From Monosiga brevicollis MX1 (Eukaryota; Opisthokonta; Choanoflagellata; Craspedida; Salpingoecidae), in NCBI RefSeq assembly GCF_000002865.3, contig NW_001865041.1:1626611-1690610 (forward strand): a DNA stretch of 64,000 nucleotides, in the 5' to 3' direction. The stretch's first letter is position 1. Every line of letters begins with the position of its first letter. This document shows, piece after piece, positions 21,929 to 34,400 of this stretch. The translations under genes were made by a program, and so were the position numbers. The notes below the pieces were generated by a model. The model was not told where the DNA came from. It did no database searches and worked only from the letters and a program-made list of their open reading frames with translations.

Positions 21929-22929
21929 ATGATGGTGCGCATGACTTTGATGGCCACTGTGGCCTTGATGCTCCTGGCGGGTTCGGGGGTGCTGGGTTGC
22001 GGCAAGTGGGTGGCCAGCACGCCCGCTCAACCCGTGCCCTCGAAGGCATACGCCGTGCACTGGGCCAACTACCAAAACTACAGCTCGCCCATGTTTTACT
22101 GCTCTTGCCCCGGTGGCGCTGGTACTCTCAACAACATTGACAACGGCGAAGGCCCTGGGTAAGCAATCGGCTCTCCCTCCTCCAAGCCCGCGTTTGAGAT
22201 CCAGCCCGTGTTTGAGATTCAGCGACACCGTGCCTCACGGTTTGCTGCTGGCGTTTGTGTCTGGCACTCGTGGGCGCGCTTAGATACAAGTGCTGGTTCC
22301 CCAACAACTCGACCGGACAGGCCGATTGGTGCGCCACGGGTACCTACAAGGTCTTGACCACGGATTTCCCTTACTACAGCTCTGACATCAAGCCCAAGAA
22401 CAGCTCGGCCACCATGCCCGTCGGCTCAACTGCCCTCCCAGCCCCGACCGCCACCGCCTATCCAGGCTACTCCTGCGTCATGTCCATCAACAACCCTACC
22501 TTTGGTGAGCGCATCCTCGCCGATTTCCCCCCGCCCAAACAACCTTCGAAATGCACGATGGCATTAGGATGATGAATGGCTAAATCTTCAATGCCCAGAT
22601 GTCTGACCTCTCATTTTTTTTTTTTTACGTTTTCCTTGCAACCCCCTTGTGTCAGGCTTTTCGGGCCAGGCCATCCCCGGTGGTCTCAACTACGAGCCAA
22701 ACTCGGCCCAATACATCTGCCAGGTGAGCAAACTTGGTTGCCTATTGTCTTGGTGGTTTGTTGGGTTTTGGTTTGTTGATGTATGTTTCCATCTCACCCG
22801 ATGTACGTGTTTGTACACACGACTTGACAGGTGGCAACACCAATTCCCACCATGATCCAGAGCACCACCGTGTTCTCGGCCAGCACTGGCCAGTATGCCA
22901 TCATTTCCGGCGACGCCTGCAACCTGTAA
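21929..22929 (+). CDS. small secreted Cys-containing protein of unknown function
   Basis: Four deduced exons: 21929-22158, 22284-22504, 22656-22723 and 22831-22929, all with GT..AG introns whose phases join cleanly. The product is about 205 residues. It begins with a hydrophobic signal peptide (MTLMATVALMLLAGSGVLG), and the mature part has Cys residues spaced as in disulphide-bonded extracellular domains (MFYCSCPGG; YKCWFPNNSTGQADWC; YSCVMSINN) plus NxS/T sites. It ends at ISGDACNL without an anchor. I do not recognise the family. Confidence 0.75.
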
Positions 22930-23365
22930 GCGCCATCTCATCTGGTAAAAGGAGCCTTTTCCTCGCCCACCTGTCAGTTGGTGGTTCATTCTGGAGCTCC
23001 GCCTGAGCAGCTCTTGTGTTCAAGCGCAATTAACTTCAAACTTGATCAATCTTGCGGATCCGGCCTTTGCATGCATGAGGAAGGCGTTCAGAGAAGGGTT
23101 TTAAAACGAGAAAAAGAAATCAATTCACTTTGAAAAACGTTAGCTGCAGGCAGCCGCGGCTACTCGACCACTCGACACAGATGGGACGGCAGAGACAAAT
23201 AGAAATGCTACCCTCAAGTCAAAGAGTAAGCAGAAAAACGAAGCGCAAGACGAACGGGGAGACTGGGCAAACTCTTTGCGCGCTGGTGATTGGGGGCTAT
23301 TGGCGAAAAGTATAGACCCAAAAAAACGTTTGGTTGCCAGTCGTGCATGCGTTATGACAAGAGAA

Positions 23366-25057
23366 CTAAGCCGTAGCCGACCAGCGTTCGCCTTCAGTGC
23401 TGCTACGATGCTCAGCAATGTCTGCAAAATAGGTGCGACTCTTCTCGGCCTGGCGCTTGCAACGAAGCATGCGTTCCTCAATGGCTGCAATGTCCTCCCA
23501 TTGGGCTGACTCGAGCTCAGAGCGACGGGCACGAAGAACATCAATCTCGTGCAGAGTATCATCAATGTTAGCAAGGGCGCTGGTGGGCAGGAAGCTGTGC
23601 GTGGTGCCGCCGGTGGCCTCAAAGAGCGACTGCTTGCCCGTGGAGCGGTTGTCAAAGATGTAGTTGACGCTATAGCCGTAGTGTGTCAAGTTGTGGGTCA
23701 CGATTTCGTTGCGCAGATGGATCAGGTGGTACAAGACGGGGGCGTCCAGGCCGTCCACAGCGGCCCGGGCACGCTGCTGGGTTTCCTGAGTACCGAGATC
23801 AAAGAGCAGACGTTGTTGGCCTGGCTCGCGTCGGCGGTCAAAATCGGCCTGGGCCGAGGTCAGCTCGTTTTCACCGTAGCGGGCCGCATCATACATGAAG
23901 AGGGACATGCGCCGTGCTGTGGCAAGGATAGTGGTCATGGCACCCGTTTCTCCACGAGACAAGTCGTAATCGGCAAACCCCAGGGCTGCAGAGCCCTCCA
24001 TCATGACACCCTGTTGCGGGAAGAGCTTGGAGGGACCATTATGACCCTTGGGACCCGGGATCCAGACACGCAGCTCGCCATAGCCGGCTGGCGTACACCA
24101 CTTGGGCATCTCGCGGTTGACGGCGTTGATGCGCTGCATGGCTTCCGTGGCCCGGTGATACGATCCGGCCAGGGTTTCGCTAAAGCGCTGGCGGGTGGCC
24201 GTGTCTAGGGTGCGAGCCTGACCCAGCTCTTCCGGCAAGTGGGCAATGGTCAAAGCTGACTCGATCAAAGGGGCAGTCAAGGACTCCTGCACGTAGTGGT
24301 TGGTGATGAACCCAATCTCGTCCGGGCTACCTTCGGAGCGGATAACGGTGGTTACGTTTTCGCGGGACAACGGTTGGCTGGGGTCGCGCACAATGCAGTT
24401 GGCGGGAGAGTATTCGTTGTAGTTTTGCCAGCGGTACTCGGGCCGGTGGTCAGCAAAGGCGAGACTGAGCAGGGAACGAGGCTGAGCCAGGTTGGCGGGA
24501 ACGAAAAAGTGAGCCGAGCCCACGTCATTGGGGTCTTGAGTTACCGCAAAGCGGTGACGGCAGGGCTCGTAACAAAAGTTGTTGATAAAGTAAGCAAACA
24601 TGGTCTTGAGGTTGGCGAGCTGCGCCAGAAGGCGGTCACGGTCGGGGCCGGCCTCAGTCCGCAAGACTTCGAGACACATATCTAAGATGGTCTGGGTGTG
24701 GTTGGGTAAGTGATCGACGACCGAGGCAGCAAAGCGATGCTGCTGGAGAAGGCCGGGTTGCCCATTGTCACGGATCCAGGGCATTTCATCAGCCAGCTCC
24801 ACAAGGGATCCCAACGTCGGGTGTTGGGCAAGATCCCGCCAGCCCTGGGCCAAATCAACGCTGGCCAGGGTGCCGTGGCTGGCCGATGGTGCAAAGACGT
24901 CGACAAAGGGCTGACGATCGGCTTCCGTCAGCTGAGTAATACCCTGTAGGGAGGTAGTGCTGGCAGCGCGGCGCGTGGAATGCCTGCTGGACACTGAAGA
25001 CGACAGGGTCGCCAGCCGAACGGCGGCTGTCGAGCGGAGAGACCTACTCAACAGCAT
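23366..25057 (-). CDS. mitochondrial protein, possibly PrnB/IDO-like haem family
   Basis: An intron-free frame of 563 codons from ATG at 25057 (MLLSRSLRSTAAVRLATL). The first 45 residues are Arg/Ser/Thr-rich without acids, a good mitochondrial presequence; an in-frame upstream ATG at 25303 would bury it and is less likely. The body is mainly helical. Conserved-looking motifs are MPWIRDNGQPGL, NEYSPANCIVRDP, PAGYGELRVWIPGPKGHNG and GTTHSFLPTSAL. The length and the pattern with a late GTTHSF/His-rich region remind me of the PrnB (DUF1864) branch of the indoleamine/tryptophan dioxygenase-like fold. I could not confirm the haem ligand, so this assignment is weak. The C-terminal 50 residues are a charged coiled coil. 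Confidence 0.45.
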   Translation of the reverse strand: MLLSRSLRSTAAVRLATLSSSVSSRHSTRRAASTTSLQGITQLTEADRQPFVDVFAPSASHGTLASVDLAQGWRDLAQHPTLGSLVELADEMPWIRDNGQPGLLQQHRFAASVVDHLPNHTQTILDMCLEVLRTEAGPDRDRLLAQLANLKTMFAYFINNFCYEPCRHRFAVTQDPNDVGSAHFFVPANLAQPRSLLSLAFADHRPEYRWQNYNEYSPANCIVRDPSQPLSRENVTTVIRSEGSPDEIGFITNHYVQESLTAPLIESALTIAHLPEELGQARTLDTATRQRFSETLAGSYHRATEAMQRINAVNREMPKWCTPAGYGELRVWIPGPKGHNGPSKLFPQQGVMMEGSAALGFADYDLSRGETGAMTTILATARRMSLFMYDAARYGENELTSAQADFDRRREPGQQRLLFDLGTQETQQRARAAVDGLDAPVLYHLIHLRNEIVTHNLTHYGYSVNYIFDNRSTGKQSLFEATGGTTHSFLPTSALANIDDTLHEIDVLRARRSELESAQWEDIAAIEERMLRCKRQAEKSRTYFADIAEHRSSTEGERWSATA

Positions 25058-25303
25058 GGTGACGGTTCTGGAAAAGGCAAACAGGGGGAGAAGGGCAGAC
25101 AGAGCGGCCAAGCCGGAGGTCAGGCGGGGCTTTGGTCGCGGTAGACGGGTCTGGTCGACGGCAGCGCCGGCAAAGAGCACACTCAATTTCAAGCAGCCAG
25201 AGCAAGACAGCGACAGGGGTGGAAAATAGCGAGAACGATATTGAATGTCGCAATACTTGCGACAGAGCCAGAAGGAAGGAGTGGGTATGGGTGCCTCAAA
25301 CAC

Positions 25304-26862
25304 AAACTAACAAAACGGCAGTCGCGCAACATGGACCCAAACAACCATAGGGAAGCCGGGAGAAGCTGATGGCAGTACAGAGTGCGTCAAGTGGCAGCGA
25401 CCACGACACGCTTGTTGTTTTCTTACCTGTTGTGGTGGTGGTAGCTGGCCACGCCACGAAGCGGTTTGGCGGTGGATGCTTGTGATTGATGACGAAATAG
25501 TGAAGAAGCCGGCAAGAGTGGTGGGCTTGGGTCGCGCTGGGTTGGCTTGGCGCAGGTGGTCGAGCAGGAAAGAAAATGCCCACCACCGTGTGTCGGAGCC
25601 GATGAGTCAACGGCAGCGCTCCGAGCGGAGCGGTAACCTTGAGATGCAGTCAGTCGGTCATCGTGGGAGCGAGCCGCCAAGAACCAGAAGTTACTAGGAG
25701 TGCCCCTGATTGAAGAAAACCTGATGATTCTCATGCATCCACAGGCAACCAACCCCTCAGCAGCGCGCGCGCAAGCACCATTGATGTAAAAAAAAAAAAA
25801 AAAACCATGTCGTAAAGCGTCTGTGGTGTGTGCAGTGAAGGCAACAACGTCTGCGTCTGCAGTTGGGACTTTGCTATGAGAGAAAAGGATTGGGTCCTTG
25901 TATGCGTGTGTGTGCATGTGTGTGTGGTGTGCTTGCGCGGAAATTATTTGTGACCAACATATTGTCAGGAGTAATGACATACATTGGATGAAGCACTCCA
26001 GCTCTTCATGGCACATGCTCTGCCTCTGGGGAACGTGGGGTTTTCTGTCTTTTTGCTCGCCGTTTGCTCTCTGTCTCTGACGCACTGTGTTTTCCTTCCA
26101 CGCTCTCTCTACCTTTGAAGCGTAATTCTGCCGTTGAGTTCTCGAGCATCCAGTCAAAAGGAGAGAGGAGTGAGCACCGTCCATGTTTTTTCATGCGCGT
26201 TATGGGTTATGAAAGGGCAGAGTCCCGTTGCGCTCATTTTGCTGCAACCGTCGTCGGTCGGATAACCGCGCTGCCACCGCCCTGCACCACATGGGAACAA
26301 CAAATCCAATTGCCGCGTGAACATGGCGGGAGAAGCAAACGGCACAGAACGATTGACCCCATGACCAGCGGATCTATTGTTTGTCCGATAATTGTGGGTG
26401 TTGCTCTTGAAGAAAGAGAATGGTGTGCGTCAAAAATCCCACACCATCACACCCCAACGATTGCGAACGAATAATACCTGGCGGTCGCCTTTGTCGTCTT
26501 CAAGCGCTTCGGCAGCTCGCTCTCCTTCTCAAAGAGATGACCTCGCGAGCCGTTGCATGACGCCGATGAACCCAGCAAACTGCAGCACGAGGCGCTGCCC
26601 TTTGAGAGACCAAACAGACACCGTTCCCTACTAAAGCTGTCGAGCAAGGGCTCCAGATGTCAGATGTCAGATGTCAGACAAACGCAATTGCCTGATTGCG
26701 ACCCCTTGAACGTTGTGACGCACTACTGATATCTCTCCTTTCGAGCTCGGCAACACCCTCACGCCCTCACGCCCTCAGACCCTCAGACCCTCCTGTTGCT
26801 GGATACTCCTGCTGCTGTCGTCGGGGTTTGCCAACCTGAGATCACGGACTGCCCCCGCAAGC
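25304..26862. other. intergenic stretch without a supported gene
   Basis: Several open frames cross this stretch, but none shows domain-like sequence or consistent splicing. It contains an A run at 25789-25804. A three-copy TGTCAGA array lies at 26656-26679, about 185 bases before the START-domain gene. Confidence 0.5.
26656..26679 (+). promoter_or_regulatory. tandem TGTCAGA motif upstream of START gene
   Basis: Three consecutive 7-bp copies (GATGTCA phase) give TGTCAGAT, TGTCAGAT and TGTCAGAC. The same octamer occurs singly at 5163, 21553, 35804 and 51402 in other intergenic or 5' regions. It may be a regulatory site; there is no direct proof. Confidence 0.35.
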
Positions 26863-28224
26863 ATGCCGCCAGCAACGCACATCACTGCCGCTGCGGATCT
26901 CGCTAGCTCAGAAGTCGATGCCTTCTTCAAAGAGGTGAAGCCTGTTCGCGGCACGCGCTTGGCTTTGGCCGATGGTGGCGCCTCGAGTTTGGGCTTGAGT
27001 AGGACCGTGAGCCTGTACCTCCAGATGCCATGGCGCTTTTCTCACGCCCCTATGCCGCCTGACCTGATCTCAGGTGCACCACGAGTTCATGACCAAGCTG
27101 CAGAGTGAGGCCTACACCACGGTCAAACAGAATGATCAGGTTTGAGCCCGGCACATCACAATCCTGTTTGTCTCCTCGCGCACCCATCCCATGCTAAGCA
27201 TTGCTCTGCGCCCGCAGTTCCACTTGCAGCGACTTGATCGCGGAGCGCTCAAAGCGCTCGGTCTCAAGGCCCAAGCCGATTGTCTACGCCTCTCTGGTAT
27301 GGGAACCTCGCCCAGCGGCCTCTTTTGGCAAGAGCAGTTACACGCTGCTCTGTTTCTCTTGAACGTCGCCCTCTTCCCAATTAGGCACATTTCAAGCCCC
27401 TCCCGCCCGTGTCCATCAGCTGCTCAACGACTATACCGTGCGCGCCCAGGTCTGATTTGTCCACCATCAACAAGGGCATTCCCCTAACCCCATTCCTCTG
27501 GGATTTGATGACGCAACCTCATCGGAATGTTCTTTCGCCCACCTCCAGTGGGACAAAGCGGTTCATCCCGACTCGGATAGCAACATTCTCACACACACAG
27601 TGGCTCCCCAGAAATCGCGCCAAGGTGAAGAAGGCTTTCTTCCTCCCACCGCCCCATCTGCGCCGCATGCTGATTCTCATTGCTTCCTCGCTGCCATATT
27701 TTGGGCTCTCCCCCTTCAGTGCTGCGAACTCTGACCAACGCCGTCATGGGGGGATTGATCACGGCTCGCGAGTTTATTGATTGTGCCCAAACGCAGTACG
27801 TTGCTGACCATGCCTATCCTTCACCCCGACAGCCGGCTCAGGCCTCTGACATGTTCATGACAACACAGACACTTGGACGGTGGCCTGATTCAGCACCTCG
27901 CTGCCAGCGTGACCGTCGACCAATTCCCCATCACCAAATCTGCCGTCCGCGGCACCAATTTCCCCTGTGGCATGATTTACACCCCAGGTACCACACCCAG
28001 ACAAGCATCCCCTCAAACTCTGCCCACAAGTCCCACTCTCCACTCATCAGTGACAATGGTCATTTCCAGGCGACGATGGTCAAAGTACACATCTCGAGTA
28101 CATTATTCACAGCGACATTGGCGGCTGGCTGCCCCAGAGCGTCGTGAGCAAAGGCACAACGAATGCTCTTTGGGATATCGCGGAGACCGTCTCCCACTAC
28201 CTTGCCACAACAGCAGATTCTTGA
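26863..28224 (+). CDS. START-domain (StAR-like) lipid-binding protein
   Basis: About eight short exons, each with matching phases. They run from ATG at 26863 (MPPATHITAAADLASSEVDAF) through VHHEFMTKLQSEAYTTVK, GTFQAPPARVHQLLNDY, WDKAVHPDSDSNILTHTVAP, VLRTLTNAVMGGLITAREF, HLDGGLIQHLAASVTVD and FPITKSAVRGTNFPCGMIY. The last exon is DDGQSTHLEYIIHSDIGGW, continuing LPQSVVSKG and ending at TGA 28222-28224. The order WDKAV, RGxNFPCGM and DIGGWLPQSVV follows the START fold; the last motif matches the C-terminal helix entry of StAR/STARD3 (DLKGWLPKSII). The length, about 225 residues, is a bare START domain. It should carry a sterol or other lipid between membranes. No signal or membrane segment is seen. 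Confidence 0.78.
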
Positions 28225-28437
28225 GGTGAAGGAGATGCTCGGCCTGCCACCCAGTGCCGCGCTTCTGCAATCAAACAACCCTCGTAGACGCACGCCTGCG
28301 TGCATAACAACTGTTCACGTGTCAATCAATTATTATTAAGCCCTCTATTTTCCAAACCAAATCCGTAAATTTCACTGTGCGTCGTGCGACAATACAGCCC
28401 AAGACTGCTGAACTTGCGCGCCACAAATGCTCCAACT

Positions 28438-31400
28438 CTACCATGATGGTGCCTCCGCTCGACGTAGATGCAAAGACTGGCGAGGTCCACCGGTGAGGCC
28501 ACGGCGCAGACGATGCCCGGTTCTTGGCGAGGCTGGTGGCGTTGGCTGGAGTCCGCCGTCCTCGGCACCCGTTTTGTGGCGTCGCGCCACCCTTGAGTTC
28601 TCTACTGCCACGGCGTCTCTGGGCATGGCAGCCGTCGCAGTCACGGCACGGTTGCGAGCGGATGATAAAGATGCACGGTCGTCCTGGAGACGCGTCTCGC
28701 CAAGCGTGACATAGTTGTCGATGCCCAAGAGTGGCCAAAGCTCTGCGCCGAGCAAGCTGCGGCGGCTTGCCAGAAACCCGGACAGAGTACGCAAGGCGTT
28801 CAATCCCGCCTCCGTTGCCAATTGACGCCGCGGATCTGGACCAACCATGGGCACCTCAGAGCTTGCTCCGGGAGGCTCTTGTAGGCTCAGCTCGCGCACC
28901 ACCGCAGTCAAATCACTGGTCGGTTGCGCCAAGCCCGCATCTGCAGACACGGCAACCAGACAGTCTGCTACAAGCGTGCGCGCCATGCCACCCGCCCCCA
29001 GCACGCCGACGCCCAAGACTTGCTGTAAGCAATGTGCGGTAAAAGTCACGTGTTGTTGAATGGCACGCCAAAATTTGGGCTCGGGTTCAACATCCACCTC
29101 AACCAAAAAGGTGGCAAGTTGCTTCAAAGAATTCACCAAATCCTGATGTAGCATCACCATTCCCGCTTGAGTAAGAAGGACAGGGCGCACAAAGCAGGAC
29201 TTCCACAGCTGCACCCTCGAAGACAGCCTGCCCGCGAGCCTCCTTCTAAAAGTGCGCTTACGAACGACAAACACACCTCAGTCACGACCAAGGCCGAGCA
29301 CGCGCTCTCCGCGAAGCGATATAGTCCCGCTGCCGGTGCTTCGTCTTGTACCTGCTCTTGCTTCAAACTATCAACAACGGCATTCATGATCGCCCATGGC
29401 AATTTACGAGGTCGGGTGATGAGACATGAGCCAAAGCACGAGGTGACCGCCGTGCACCCCAGCTCTGCCAAAGGGCTAGCGAGGGAATAAGGGATGGAAA
29501 AGGTGGAAAGGTCGCTTCTCACTTCAAGAGCCCAAGCAGAACGGCTCGTTGGTACTGGGCAGACACCAAAGCCTCGGCATACATGCGCTTAAGATGATCG
29601 CCAGACGCCTGTCAACATGGCAGCATCAAGATGTCATGAACCAGCGTGAAGCCTCAATGTGAGTCAGCACCCGCCAGGCTCCAGGAACAGAGCTGAGCAC
29701 CCTCAATCATCTCTTCAGCTCACCTGCACTGTCACATGCGTTCCATCTACAAGCACAAGAAGCATCCCAGCCATCCCAGAACATCAAAATTTCAAGCACG
29801 CAAAACATCCGAGTTAGAACACGCATGGATCAGGTGGATGGACCAGAAGCTGGAGCAAAGCCCTTCACGTACAGGTAGTGGCCGCAGCGGCTTGCCACAA
29901 GCGTGCTGCCAAGGATGCCTCTTTGCCCGAAGGATACACGGTAACTTGAGACACCAGGGCTGCGGAAACCAGGCCAAGGAGACCCAAGGTCAGTGAGTCT
30001 CAATCCACCCCTTCACCCGTGACACGCTGCATTGGAAAAAAAAAAAAGAGAGAGAGAGAGAGAGAGGGAATTAAATCTGACTCGCGTACTTAAGTCCCGA
30101 ACGGCCGGGCTAAGGAGAATTTGATCATCGCCACTCAATAAGAAAACCTGGATCGTCTTGCTCACAGCCTCGTAATGCTACGGCACAGGGCAATCAGGTC
30201 AACAAGAAACAGTAAGCGGATGTCGAGCAATGAATAGCCCGGCTTCTCGCGTCGAAGCAAGGAAACTCGTTCAGGCCGAAGCGCCTTGGATGCCCATGTC
30301 AGGCATCATTCGCGCGATCCATCAGCGTGGCAGACGACGCACATCACCACAGCACACGAGATAGTTGACAATGATTCCAATGCGATTTTGCATGGCCAGC
30401 GCGAGCGAAGCCGTAAAGTCCTCGACGTTGACATCAATGTCACTCGGTGTCCACACGGCGTGAGCCGTATTAATGCTCAAGATCAAAAGCTGACCGTGGC
30501 GTTGATGTCGCTGCAGACACCCAGCAATGAGCAAGCGTGCGTGTCAGGCTAACGTGCAAATCAGCCAGACGGCTTCACCTTCTACTCGTAGCACCTTCAC
30601 CAACCCGGTGGGCAAGCGAAGCGCACCGTGGCCTCAATTAAGGGCGTTGCCAGCATGACAGAGAAGCGATCCAGGGCATCGCTGCGGCTACCGGCCACAA
30701 GAAGGCAAAACTGCTCGACCATGTGCCAGCGCACCGTTCGACCAAGCACTCGGCCACTCAAAATGCTCACATCTGCATCAAATGTCGCAGAGAGCCGATC
30801 CCAAAGGATCATTATCAGAGTGCAAGCTATGACGCGTTCTCGCCATGACTATCCACGCAATCTTGCTCACGTACCTGTGATACCCAAGCAAGACTGAGGC
30901 TCGCCACCATTTGCAGCTTCACCGCCCAGACGCGTGCGCAACCCTCTGCAATGAGTTTCAAGACAAATCATGAGGCAAGCAACGAGCATGCATCGATCGC
31001 AGCAAATAGAAATGCATTTCCAGCCGGAGCCGGGAGAGACGCATGGGGAAAAGAGACGACACGTGCCGAAAGCGGGCAAAAGCCGTCAACAAAGTGGGAC
31101 CATCGATCAAGGTAAGGGCAGTTGGTGAGCCGTATAGATCATAAACCGCATGACGGTGTACTTGTGCGCCCAGTGCTGGCTGTGGTACCGACTCGCGGTC
31201 GCAGCAACGCCGACATATGGCCGCGTCAGCCTCAATCCAGTGCTGGCAATGCCACATGGCTGTAAGGAGTCAAGTCGAACGTGAATAATATAACATAAAT
31301 CTCGACTGGAAACTCATGTCGGTGCCCATGGCACCGAAGATGCACTCAACACGAGGTCCCAATTCGTGGCATGGGCAACAACTGGACACCTGAGGAGGAA

Positions 31401-34400
31401 CACTCGGCTTGAAGAGCCCTCTAACCTTCCGTGAGATGCGTCTCAAGGATGCCAAAGGGTCGCTCTGGAAGGGGCACTTGGCCGAGAGCCGCAGATAATG
31501 CATTTTGGATTGTACGATCCAGCTTGATGTCATGAAGGTATTGCATGCGCACAGCTGCATGGCGAATTGACGGCGCGGCGCGGATGCGATCGGCTGCTTC
31601 TGCCACGTTGACGCCCAACTGGTCGTACAGTCCCCAGGCGTGGGGCTGGTGCAGCCAAACATCTACAAGAGGTCGTTGTGGCATGAAGTCAATCGTTGCA
31701 ATATTGTGCATCATAACCAGAGCATGAGCGGCAGAGGACGGCCGTGGATCAAGGAACTCGACGCGCAAACTGACCGCGTTGAATCTGGTCGACATTGACG
31801 CTGCTACCCAACATGGCAGGAAGGGCTGCCTTATTTCGTTTTGATTTTTGATCTGTCAGACGCCACAACAAGTGAGACGACCTGGACAGGAAGAATGGCC
31901 AAGGCACGCAGGCTTACGTGTCGGCTTCTTTGACAATGGTGTTGCTGGTGCGACGTGCAAGGGCGCAACTTGCGCCAAGCGCGCAGCATGCCTGGATCCC
32001 ATGTTGTTTGAAACCCATGTCAATGCCAGATCATACTCTCGTAATAGAAAAGCGGGAGGGATTAAGATGCCTACCACTTGTAAAACTTGGGTAGCTGTGG
32101 TCGCGTGGCCTCGTACGCCAGATCAAGTTCAACACAGGTCACAGAAATACAATCTTGCAAAGCGCTATCCCCCCTCCCCCAAGATGGCCAATCATGTGAT
32201 TTGAGCAACGCGCATTCCTTGATACAAACTCGCATGCAAGGCAGGGATGACCAGGCCTCTCCGCCATCTGCCTGGACGCAGTCTACAAACCAAAGGAGGT
32301 GTTGCGCTTGACCTTGACTGCGCGCGAGGCGTTGAAAGCGACGGATAAGCTCGGAGTACTTGGCTTTGAGCGTCTAACTCGGCGCAGTTTTGGAGAACAA
32401 CAAGATTGTGAGGCCAATCTGCATGTGATGAGGCTTGAATCGGGGGCAACAACATACTGCGGCGCCGGGTAGTACATCCAGTTGCGCAGTTGCTTGCAGA
32501 GTTTTTATGAGCACATCAAGAAGGTGTTGCGTCACATCGCTGAGCTGCGGACAGCGCGCGACAGTCTGCAAGACGGCCTGGAGTCGGCAGCTTTGCCGCA
32601 GGCCCTCGATCAGCCAAGCCATTGGGCTACAAGAGGTTGGCCAACCACGCACATTCGGACCAGAAACAAGGCTCATGTTAGTCAAGGTCGGTCGGTGTTT
32701 TGCACCCTCGACAGCCACGGCTATAATCAATGTGTTAGCTCAAACCTGTAGCACAGCCGCACAGATGGTAGGAGGCGACGCGCTATGGCACTGGCCGAGG
32801 TGAGGCTTGCATGATGTTCCAAATATTGCTCCAGCAAGAACTGTCGTGGGATCGCAAAATGGGTGCGTTCAGTGACCTGATTACTGTGATTTCATGCAAG
32901 GCCCAATCTGAGAATTGCGCCGCATTCTTTTTCTTACCGAAGAGACGATGGGTGTGGGATCGAGAAGAAAGGAGTGGGGTCGCTTCTGGGAGCGATAATG
33001 TTCCGCAACCACATGAACGAGGCTTGACACCTCCTCGCCTAACAGCAGATTCAAGGCAGAAGGTTATTGCAGGCTTTTGGGGTCAAAACAGTACCATCAC
33101 TAGTTGGGCAATCAAGGAGCCCAGACCTTCGTTCCAAACGAGGTTTGAGAGAGAGCGGACGCCATCCCGATCCAGGAAGACACCAGTGACAAATGGCGTG
33201 GCTGGGGGCTCCGTGTAACCTAGCAAAGGTACTGCGCAGTGGCACCGTGGGCCACAAAAGCGATGCATTAAACGTGGGAAAAGAAAATGTTTGCACATGT
33301 TTCAAAAAAAATGAGTAGCAGTTGATGCCTAGCCGCAGCCTTTTGCAACGCTGAGTTTGTACCTTTGCTGGTGGTGGTCTCAAGAAGATGGACGTAGACA
33401 ACGATTTCCAAAGGTGCCCATGCCCGGCTGGCTTCGTCCAGCGACTGCAATTGGTGAGTAAGCCAGACATGGGGTCAAAATCACGGTTTGGCAGCGTAAA
33501 AGCGAAGCATGCTGGCGCAGAAGGCACAATAAGACAGACCCCAACGAGTGCAAACGCTGACAACGTCAGCGAGCTAAGCTGTTTTCCTTGTCGCAACTGG
33601 CCCTCCAAAAATTCCAGCTGAGCGTCCTGTTGCAGTTTGTCCATGCCGTACTTTGGGGCCGATAGTCACGGGGTTGAGATGAGAAGAGAGGTGATCCTTT
33701 TCCCATTTGGTCATGGCTTTCACAACCATGCCGGTGAACCAACCAGGTTTCCATTGATGCTGGCGCGCCAGATGAGGAAGTGGTCCTGCCCATCTGCACT
33801 AACTGTAAACCAAGCATTGAGGCGTGGGCAGTTTTGATTTTAATACAAGCAGCTAAACAGGCTGTGCAAATTGTCTGTACCGGTCATGGCATGGCTGAAA
33901 ACGGTCTGCAGGATGTCACAGGCGGTCTGAAGGCCCGACTCAACTGTCACGTTACGGATAATCAAGTCCTACAATGCACCCGACAAGTTCAAATGAGAAG
34001 GAGCCGCCACCTTGTGCTAGGCTAGGAGACGTGCGCGGCCCTTAGGCCCAGTTGCGTGATGCTGACCATGCGGAGCTGGATAACTTCCTTGTCCTGCTTA
34101 AATAAACGACCAGCAAAGCTGGGCAGCTGGAACGATCGCAGCCACCAGCAGTCGGCAGAGCAGTTAGAAGCATCAAGGAAAGAATCAGCTCATACGGCCG
34201 TGCAAACGAGGTGCGAAATGGATCGATTGCCCACCTGTAAGCTGGGGACAACGACCGCATGTGCTTTGCTTCGTGATGCCACTGTAAGCAACCCGAGTGC
34301 ATGGTGAGGAACGGCAGAGTTATGAATGACAAGCACACCCGACTGCTGGACAGGGTGCGCCTCGCCGCGAGAAACCAGACAGGCCTACCATGAAACCGAC

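Noticed and set aside
21269-22228. Long Cys/Val and Thr/His frames across the TG repeat and gap
   Set aside because: They are translations of a dinucleotide repeat and of Ns.
25423-26184. Minus-strand frame of 253 codons
   Set aside because: It has no domain-like segments, irregular composition and poly-F from an A run; probably non-coding.
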